A DNA stretch of 26,872 bases from a virus, in IMG/VR virus record IMGVR_UViG_3300025080_000095, positions 1-26,872 of that record. The stretch is one strand, 5' to 3'. A program made the translations under genes and the position numbers. Positions 21,649-26,872 of this stretch are shown piece by piece. The notes below the pieces were generated by a model. The model had not been told where the DNA came from. It ran no database searches and worked only from the letters and a program-made list of their open reading frames with translations. How positions within the stretch are numbered: position 1 is the stretch's first letter; each line of letters begins with the position of its first letter.

Positions 21649-24146
21649 GCATAAGACAAGCAGGCCGGGAGTTTATGACCTGGTCTTTCTTAAAGACCGT
21701 CCGGGCCAGGCAGGAGTGGCTGGATTACGGCGACAGGCTGACCCATATGGGGCTGTTTGACTTTCTGGTGCCCGACAACACCGGGCGGATTACCGGCACC
21801 ATCCCCGCCGCAGATTTAGCCCGGGTAGCACGCTGGCCACACATCATCAATCTGCTGACGGTCAGAAACGACGGGATACTGTCCAGATTCAGGGCCATCG
21901 TGGAGAACACCAATGGGGCGCAGGACATGTTTATCAGCGAGCTGCACCGCATTCTGGATATGTACCCTTTCGCCGCCGGGGTGGATATCGACCTGGAAAA
22001 AGGGCCGAACGACAACCAGGACGGCGTGGTGGCCCTGGCGAAGCGCATCTACGAAAGCATCAAGAGCCGCCCGTCCCAGCGCTATGTGCATTGGGACTTG
22101 CCTCCCATGACCGGGGACGGCGCTCCGTCCTGGGAACGCTGGTGCGATTACCGCCGGATGGAGCCTTACTTTGATACCTGTGTGATCATGAGCTATGCCT
22201 TTGCCTGGGCGGGCAGCGCTCCCGGACCCATCAGCCCGGTGTGGTGGATGGAAGAAATCTATGACTACGCAGTAACGCGAATACCGAAAAAGAAAATCTT
22301 TCTCGGCATCCCCGGCTTCGGCTTCAACTGGCGTATTGACCGCAGGCCGACGGGCTACCGGGGCAGCGGCGGCACCTTCCTCGCCTGGCTTGGCTGGCAG
22401 CAGGGGGATTTTACATTTCATGAGCTGCAGCCACGCCTCCCCTTTGTCGGGTTTCTGGATGAGGACAGCCAAAGCCCATACCTTCTCCTGCACATCTACG
22501 ATTACCAGGAAGGGATGGACGCGACGCAGGCTACAAGCCCCATTTTCAAGGTTTCCGGCCAGGCGGGCCGAGTCAGGCGCAACTACATGGTCGCCTATGA
22601 AAAAGAGCCGCGCTATGAGTTTACCGGGCAGGTTGCGGACAGGACAGGCAGCGGCTTTGACGAGGTTTCCGGCGCTATGACGGTAGGCAGCGGCTGGATT
22701 TCCCCCAGGGCGCCCCAGCTTCTCCCCGTCCCGCCGGGTTCGCCTCCCGGGACTCAACCTTTACCGGAAGAAGAGGGCTTAGCCCTTTTTTCTTTTTCCG
22801 TCCCCCAGTCGGGGGAATATGACCTGGCGGCAAGGGTGAATTGCCCCTGGTGGAACCGTCAGGTTTTGCAGCTGCGCCTAAACGGGACACCGGTACAAAT
22901 CGGGCCGTTTCCCGACTGGTATCCCCTCCATCGCCGCACCCACTGGCTAAAAGTCGGGCGGTTTCATCTAGACGCCGGAAGCCACACCTTAGAGGTACAC
23001 GGAGCGGGCAGTCAGTACGGTACCCAGTTCTGGGGCTTTAGGGTCTGCTCGCAGTTCAGCTTCAGCATGACCGGCGGCGAGGCAACTTTCAATCTCACGC
23101 CAAGGAGACTAAAAGACGTAAACGGTACCCTCGTGCTGCCGGAGCGGTTTATCCTTACCCCTGAGGTGCTGCGAAGCGCCCCGGAGCACGCCTGGGTCTG
23201 GTATGACGACTTTAGGGACAACACGCTGGCTTTCTACAACCGCAGCGGCGGGGCCTGGAGCATGGATACAGATCCGGCAAGGCGGGTGTTAATCCAGTCA
23301 GACCAGGCAAGCGCAGACGCTCAGGCGCACCTCTCTTATTACGGGTTTGGCGACCTGAACATCAGGGCCAGGCTGCGCATGACGGCGGGAAGCGGCACAA
23401 TGGGCGTGGTTTTCAAAGCTCAGAGAGCAAATGATCTATTTCTGTTCCTGCTGCGGCGCGGCACGCAGACGGCGGAACTTTGGCAAAGGACTGGTGGGAC
23501 ATGGACAAGGCTGCAGCCGGACGTGGCACAAAGTGTGAGATTAAACACGTGGTACACGCTGCGGGTAAGAACACGCGGGAGTGAGTTGCACTGCTGGGTG
23601 GGTACCACGCGGGTCTTTGCCCTGTCTGCGTCCCTGCCGACCCTGGGCGGCTTTGGGTTGCGTACCAGCGGCGCGACCTGTGAGTGCGGCCTGCTGGATG
23701 CGGGAGACACCTATACTTTTGTGCCGCAGGAGGCCATAGATGTGACGCTGCCGGGCGGCCATAACCAGACACTGGGGCGTATCCCGCGTACCGGCGTGAC
23801 ATGGCTTGAACACTGGGACTATTTCCGCTTTGAAGGCCCCGGGGAAGAATCGGCAACCAGGCAGGAAAGCATCTCCACAGATTTTGACTATCTGCACACC
23901 GACTCTTTCGCGGCTTTTGACAGCGACACGGCTGTTGCCTTCCGGCTGCGCGACCGGGGGCTGTGGCTTACGCAACTTTTCCTAGGAGACGCAAGAGGGT
24001 TCTCCATCGCCCATTACTCCGATGCCGAGCATTTCGACATGCTGGCCAACCTCGCAAAGCACAGATGGAGGTTAAAAGGAGTCGGGTTGTGGGCGCTCGG
24101 GCATCAGGACCCGCTCATATTTCGATTGCGTTCAGGAGTCATTTAG
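21645..24146 (+). CDS. Large tail protein with GH18-type glycosidase domain (tail lysin/spike)
   Basis: An 833-residue protein. Residues about 30-340 form a GH18-like TIM barrel: the catalytic signature appears as GVDIDLE (112-118; D114, D116 and proton donor E118), followed by WDLPP, MSYAFAWAG (182-190) and FLGIPGFGFNW, as in YaaH-type peptidoglycan/chitin hydrolases. The usual first aspartate of DGxDxDxE is an alanine here, which also occurs in active relatives. Residues about 400-510 form a beta-sandwich ligand-binding region, and about 520-690 a concanavalin-like domain (FGDLNIRARLRMTAGSGTMG). The C-terminus is unknown. It probably cuts cell-wall glycan during infection. GGAAGGGGGG at 21628-21637 favours this start; the open frame upstream overlaps another gene. 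Confidence 0.85.
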   Translation: MSIRQAGREFMTWSFLKTVRARQEWLDYGDRLTHMGLFDFLVPDNTGRITGTIPAADLARVARWPHIINLLTVRNDGILSRFRAIVENTNGAQDMFISELHRILDMYPFAAGVDIDLEKGPNDNQDGVVALAKRIYESIKSRPSQRYVHWDLPPMTGDGAPSWERWCDYRRMEPYFDTCVIMSYAFAWAGSAPGPISPVWWMEEIYDYAVTRIPKKKIFLGIPGFGFNWRIDRRPTGYRGSGGTFLAWLGWQQGDFTFHELQPRLPFVGFLDEDSQSPYLLLHIYDYQEGMDATQATSPIFKVSGQAGRVRRNYMVAYEKEPRYEFTGQVADRTGSGFDEVSGAMTVGSGWISPRAPQLLPVPPGSPPGTQPLPEEEGLALFSFSVPQSGEYDLAARVNCPWWNRQVLQLRLNGTPVQIGPFPDWYPLHRRTHWLKVGRFHLDAGSHTLEVHGAGSQYGTQFWGFRVCSQFSFSMTGGEATFNLTPRRLKDVNGTLVLPERFILTPEVLRSAPEHAWVWYDDFRDNTLAFYNRSGGAWSMDTDPARRVLIQSDQASADAQAHLSYYGFGDLNIRARLRMTAGSGTMGVVFKAQRANDLFLFLLRRGTQTAELWQRTGGTWTRLQPDVAQSVRLNTWYTLRVRTRGSELHCWVGTTRVFALSASLPTLGGFGLRTSGATCECGLLDAGDTYTFVPQEAIDVTLPGGHNQTLGRIPRTGVTWLEHWDYFRFEGPGEESATRQESISTDFDYLHTDSFAAFDSDTAVAFRLRDRGLWLTQLFLGDARGFSIAHYSDAEHFDMLANLAKHRWRLKGVGLWALGHQDPLIFRLRSGVI

Positions 24147-24165
24147 GCGCACTTGCGAAGATTAA

Positions 24166-24179
24166 CCCCGGACACGGGG
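24166..24179 (+). other. Small hairpin before the holin ribosome site
   Basis: CCCCG, loop GACA, CGGGG: a perfect 5-bp GC stem ending immediately before AAAGGGGG, the holin ribosome site. The CCCC arm could pair instead with that G run and mask it. This arrangement may modulate holin translation, but it is short. Confidence 0.35.
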
Positions 24180-24196
24180 AAAGGGGGCAACTTTCA

Positions 24197-24613
24197 ATGA
24201 AAGTATTCTGGAACTGGGTACAGGCGGCATTCGCCGCTATTGGCGGCTTTCTCGGCTGGTTCCTCGGCGGTCTGGACGGGTTTCTCTACGCCCTGATCGC
24301 CTTTGTGGTTATCGACTATCTGACCGGCGTCATGTGTGCAATTGCCGACAAAAAGCTCTCCAGTGAAATCGGCGCGAAGGGCATCTTCAAAAAGGTACTC
24401 ATCTTTGTGCTGGTGGGTGTAGGGCATATCGTTGACAGTCAGGTGATTGGCGACGGCGGCGCGATCCGGACGGCGATAATTTTCTTTTATTTGAGCAATG
24501 AAGGCATATCCATCTTGGAGAACGCCGCGCGTGTGGGGCTGCCTATCCCGGAGAAGCTCAAGATGATGTTGGCGCAGATGGGCTCCCGCGATGGCGAGGG
24601 GGTAAACAAATGA
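24197..24613 (+). CDS. Holin (holin_4/TcdE-like family)
   Basis: A 138-residue membrane protein with an N-terminal hydrophobic segment (AAFAAIGGFLGWFLGGLDG), then YALIAFVVIDYLTGVMCAIA, the family signature including DYLTGV, and a third segment KVLIFVLVGVGHIVDS, with possibly a fourth (AIIFFYLSNEG). The C-terminus is charged. It would permeabilise the cytoplasmic membrane to release the amidase encoded next. AAAGGGGG at 24179-24187 precedes this ATG; an in-frame open stretch back to 23963 lies inside the GH18 gene and is not coding. Its last codons overlap the amidase start by four bases. Confidence 0.92.
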   Translation: MKVFWNWVQAAFAAIGGFLGWFLGGLDGFLYALIAFVVIDYLTGVMCAIADKKLSSEIGAKGIFKKVLIFVLVGVGHIVDSQVIGDGGAIRTAIIFFYLSNEGISILENAARVGLPIPEKLKMMLAQMGSRDGEGVNK

Positions 24614-25353
24614 ACCTTCGTGCGTTGATTCTCACAAACAACGCCTGCTTCAAAGCAGGCAGAACGATTACGCCAAGAGGAATCATGGTGCATTCCACCG
24701 GGGCGAATAACCCGTGGCTGCGGCGCTACGTCGGCCCCGACGACGGGCTGTTGGGCAGAAACCGGCACAATAACCACTGGAATCAGGACAGGCCGGAGGG
24801 CAGGCAGGTCTGCGTCCATGCCTTTATCGGGAGGCTTGCCGATGGCTCAATTGCCACTTACCAGACCCTGCCGTGGAACCATCGCGGCTGGCACTGCGGC
24901 AGAGGCGTGAGAGGTTCCGGCAACGACACGCACATCTCATTTGAGATTTGCGAGGATGGTCTAACCGACAAATCATATTTTAATGCGGTCTATAAGGAAG
25001 CCGCTGAACTGTGCGCTTTCCTCTGCAAGGAGTATACCCTTGACCCAATGGCTGACGGCATTATCATCGGGCATTATGAAGGGCATAGGCGCGGCATCGC
25101 TTCCAACCACGCAGACCCCGGTCACTGGTTTCCAAGGCACGGGAAGTCGATGGACACCTTCCGCGCCGAGGTCAAGCGGCTGCTCACATCGGGCGAAACA
25201 CCGAAGCCACCCGCTCCCGCGCCTGCACCTACCAAGCCAAAAAGGATTTACCGCGTTCAGGTCGGGGCGTTCAGCTCCAAGGCAAATGCCGACGCAATGC
25301 TCGCCAAGGTAAAGGCGGCGGGGTTTGTCGACGCTTTCATCAAAACCGAATAA
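24610..25353 (+). CDS. N-acetylmuramoyl-L-alanine amidase endolysin with short SPOR-like end
   Basis: A 247-residue endolysin. Residues about 20-180 are an amidase_2 domain: GIMVHST with zinc ligand H28, the central WNHRGWHCGRG, ISFEICED with E112, and the C-terminal ligand cluster around GHYEGHRRG and NHADPGHW (155-172). It cleaves the amide between MurNAc and L-Ala. A Pro/Ala linker (198-210) leads to IYRVQVGAFSSKANADAMLA, the first half of a SPOR peptidoglycan-binding domain; with only about 36 residues the domain is half the usual length. It overlaps the holin gene, giving the standard lysis cassette, and is followed by a terminator. No signal peptide is seen, in keeping with holin-dependent release. 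Confidence 0.94.
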   Translation: MNLRALILTNNACFKAGRTITPRGIMVHSTGANNPWLRRYVGPDDGLLGRNRHNNHWNQDRPEGRQVCVHAFIGRLADGSIATYQTLPWNHRGWHCGRGVRGSGNDTHISFEICEDGLTDKSYFNAVYKEAAELCAFLCKEYTLDPMADGIIIGHYEGHRRGIASNHADPGHWFPRHGKSMDTFRAEVKRLLTSGETPKPPAPAPAPTKPKRIYRVQVGAFSSKANADAMLAKVKAAGFVDAFIKTE

Positions 25354-25378
25354 TTCGCACGTTCCGGTTGCCAACTGC

Positions 25379-25412
25379 CCCCTCGCTGTCCTGTGGATGG
25401 TGAGGGGTTTTT
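25379..25412 (+). terminator. Intrinsic terminator after the lysis cassette
   Basis: CCCCTC (25379-25384) pairs with GAGGGG (25402-25407), extended inward by mixed Watson-Crick and G-U pairs, and is followed by TTTTT (25408-25412). It separates the late operon from the integration module. Confidence 0.8.
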
Positions 25413-25441
25413 CCTTTTCCCCTCCGAATGGAGGCAACCGT

Positions 25442-25846
25442 ATGACCAACATGCAAAAACAACGAATCGCATATTTGCGCGGCAAAGGCGACAGCTACGC
25501 CGCTATCGCCGACGTGCTCGGCATATCTGAAAACACCGTCAAGTCGTACTGCCGCCGGAACAATATCGGCATCGGTGTGAAAGCCGAACAAGCCACCACT
25601 GTGGACGCTTGCGAGGGCTGCGGCCATCCCCTTGAACATACGCCGGGGGCGAAGCGGAAACGCTTCTGCTCTGACAAATGCCGTATGATGTGGTGGAAAG
25701 CTCACCCAGAAGCCGTAAACCGCAAGGCAGTTTACCGTTTCGCCTGCCCGGCCTGCGGAGCAGGATTCGAGAGCTATGGCAACGCCCGCCGCAAATACTG
25801 CTCCAGAGCTTGTTTCGGTGCAGCGAGGAGGGCTTCCGATGAGTAA
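25442..25846 (+). CDS. HTH and zinc-finger protein of the integration module
   Basis: A 134-residue protein. Residues about 5-40 form a helix-turn-helix of the resolvase/sigma type (YAAIADVLGISENTVKSYCR). Two zinc-binding modules follow: CEGC with CSDKC (C57, C60, C76, C80) and CPAC with CSRAC (C102, C105, C120, C124). Proteins of this type commonly precede serine recombinases in clostridial prophages and conjugative elements and are thought to be DNA-binding accessory or regulatory factors; the exact role is unknown. GGAGG at 25430-25434 is seven bases before ATG. The open frame extends upstream to 25325 but overlaps the amidase gene and terminator. It overlaps the next gene by eight bases. 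Confidence 0.82.
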   Translation: MTNMQKQRIAYLRGKGDSYAAIADVLGISENTVKSYCRRNNIGIGVKAEQATTVDACEGCGHPLEHTPGAKRKRFCSDKCRMMWWKAHPEAVNRKAVYRFACPACGAGFESYGNARRKYCSRACFGAARRASDE

Positions 25847-26078
25847 AGACGAGGCAATCCTACGCTACAAAGCGTCAATGTCCGTATTCAAGAAATGGCT
25901 TGATGGCGGCGTTATCACCCAGGCTGACCTGAGATCAATCGATACAATGCTCGCTCAGAAATACAGTTTATCCTCGTGCAGCATATTCCTCGAAAAAGAC
26001 TTGCTATGTAAGGAAAACAGAGTGATATATGGTACTGCGAAAGGAGGCCGTTATGGGCAGGAAGATAACGAAAATTGA
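25839..26078 (+). CDS. SHOCT-like small protein of the integration module
   Basis: A 79-residue protein. The core (MSKDEAILRYKASMSVFKKW, then a LDGGVITQADLRSIDTML helix pair) resembles the short C-terminal (SHOCT) oligomerisation domain that usually lies between the HTH/zinc protein and the recombinase in such modules. The last 30 residues are encoded by promoter copy C and the recombinase leader, and the frame overlaps the recombinase start by 26 bases. That tail may therefore be accidental, with function carried by the first 50 residues. GGAGGG at 25827-25832 supports the start. Confidence 0.7.
   Translation: MSKDEAILRYKASMSVFKKWLDGGVITQADLRSIDTMLAQKYSLSSCSIFLEKDLLCKENRVIYGTAKGGRYGQEDNEN
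25999..26030 (+). promoter_or_regulatory. Repeated promoter element, copy C (serine recombinase)
   Basis: Third copy of ACTTGCTAT, ten bases, CAGAGTGATATAT, with the same spacing as at 4922 and 5929. It lies 23 bases before the recombinase ATG, with AAAGGAGG between, and inside the reading frame of the SHOCT-like gene. Confidence 0.75.
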
Positions 26079-26872
26079 GTCTGCGGCACAGATGCCGACC
26101 AGACAACGAGTCGCGGCGTATGCCCGCGTTTCCTGCGGGAAGGACGAAATGCTCCACTCCCTTGCGGCTCAGGTCAGCTTTTACAGCAACCTGATACAAA
26201 GCAAGCCGGAATGGGAGTATGTCGGCGTGTACGCCGATGAAGCGGAAACCGGCACGAAGGGCAGCAGGCCGGAGTTTCAGCGGCTGATTGCCGATTGCCG
26301 GGCGGGGCGTATCGACCTCGTCCTCACAAAGTCAATCAGCCGCTTTGCGAGGAATACCGTGACCTTGCTTGAAACCGTCCGAGAACTCAAAACCTTAAGC
26401 GTCGGCGTGTTTTTTGAGGAGCAGAATCTGAACTCGCTCTCAAACGACGGGGAGTTAATGCTCACCATCCTCGCAAGCTACGCACAGGAAGAAAGCCGCT
26501 CGGTCAGCGAAAACCGCAAGTGGCGTATCCGCAAGGACTTCAAGGAAGGCAGGCCCGCAGGCAATATCCGCATTTACGGGTTCGACTACAAGGACGGAAA
26601 ACTGACCGTCATTCCGGAGGAAGCCAAGGTCGTGCGGATGATATTTGCCGACTACCTTTCAGGGCTTGGCAAGAACGCCATTATGAAGAAGCTGGTCAGG
26701 CTCGGAGTCCCCACCAAGTGCGGTGGTCGGTGGTCGGAAAGCACGGTCGGTTCAATTCTCAAGAACGAAAAATTCATCGGTGACACGTGCTTACAAAAAG
26801 GCTTTATCGCCGACCACCTTAGCAAGCAATGGAAACCAAACAGCGGCGAGCTGCCGAAATACTATGTCGAGG
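26053..26872 (+). CDS. Large serine recombinase/integrase (3' truncated by window)
   Basis: The first 273 residues of a large serine recombinase. The resolvase domain begins VAAYARVSCGKDEM with catalytic S27, continues with DEAETGTKGSRPEFQRLI and LVLTKSISRFARN (active-site arginines), and ends with SYAQEESRSVSENRKWRIRK. The recombinase domain follows from about residue 165 (YGFDYKDGKLTVIPEEAKVV, then a helical region with STVGSILKNEKFIGD). It would integrate and excise the element at att sites. Cysteine-rich and coiled-coil regions lie beyond the edge. AAAGGAGG at 26039-26046 gives the start, and promoter copy C is just upstream. It marks the right end of the prophage. Confidence 0.95.
   Translation, partial: MGRKITKIESAAQMPTRQRVAAYARVSCGKDEMLHSLAAQVSFYSNLIQSKPEWEYVGVYADEAETGTKGSRPEFQRLIADCRAGRIDLVLTKSISRFARNTVTLLETVRELKTLSVGVFFEEQNLNSLSNDGELMLTILASYAQEESRSVSENRKWRIRKDFKEGRPAGNIRIYGFDYKDGKLTVIPEEAKVVRMIFADYLSGLGKNAIMKKLVRLGVPTKCGGRWSESTVGSILKNEKFIGDTCLQKGFIADHLSKQWKPNSGELPKYYVE

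Noticed and set aside
21816-22757. Open frame of 313 codons on the minus strand
   Set aside because: Antisense to the GH18 domain, which has clear catalytic motifs; no motif or ribosome site on the opposite strand.
1-26872. CRISPR array, tRNA genes or insertion sequences
   Set aside because: I saw no regularly spaced repeats, cloverleaf-like segments or transposase genes; the serine recombinase is better explained as the prophage integrase.

Overview
The window is most of the late half of a tailed-phage genome, almost certainly a prophage of a G+C-rich clostridial Bacillota. This rests on the clostridial-phage gene families (DUF1492, DUF4314, DUF5049, 'virulence-related' protein, ParB-methyltransferase fusions, holin_4), strong AAGGAGG ribosome sites, and HK97-type head and siphovirus tail genes. 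A thermophilic or Peptococcaceae-like host is possible but not proven. Almost everything reads on the + strand, tightly packed, with many 1-8 nt overlaps.

Layout. (1) 1-1195: the end of the early/replication module, with the C-terminus of an SNF2-type helicase, a small Cys-rich protein and a DUF1492 sigma-region-4-like late regulator. A candidate late promoter with TGTCAC repeats lies at the 3' end of the regulator gene, followed at once by a terminator-like hairpin. (2) 1299-2353: packaging start, with an HNH endonuclease, a possible cos region and the small terminase. (3) 2350-7587: about 5.3 kb of accessory genes separating small from large terminase: two tandem ParB-methyltransferase fusions, a virulence-related protein, DUF4314, an amidoligase, a gamma-glutamylcyclotransferase-like protein and DUF5049. 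Two near-identical promoters sit in this block, and a perfect intrinsic terminator closes it. (4) 7678-15526: large terminase, portal, ClpP-like protease, capsid, connector and head-tail joining genes, two paralogous tail-tube proteins, and a tail-assembly chaperone pair with a canonical -1 frameshift site (GGGAAAC). (5) 15531-24146: tape measure, distal tail protein, fibre-like protein, Tal-like protein, two related small tail proteins and a large GH18-containing tail protein. (6) 24197-25353: holin and amidase, then a terminator. (7) 25442-26872: a zinc-finger/HTH protein, a SHOCT-like small protein and a large serine recombinase running off the right edge. The recombinase is driven by a third copy of the same promoter found in block 3.

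How it works together. The DUF1492 protein probably turns on the late operon. HNH plus terminases cut and package DNA, and the protease matures the HK97-fold capsid. The frameshifted chaperone and tape measure build a siphovirus tail of roughly 100 nm (inferred from tape-measure length). Holin and amidase lyse the cell. The block between the terminases looks like independently expressed cargo (methylation, amide-bond chemistry). The shared promoter links that cargo to the integration module, suggesting coordinated expression in the lysogen.

The most unusual points are the three-copy promoter, the self-contained amidoligase-cyclotransferase unit, a C-terminal module shared by the amidoligase and the virulence-related protein, and intrinsic terminators inside the presumed late operon that imply antitermination. 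No tRNA, rRNA, insertion sequence or CRISPR array was seen. The early control region, the repressor and both attachment sites are outside the window.
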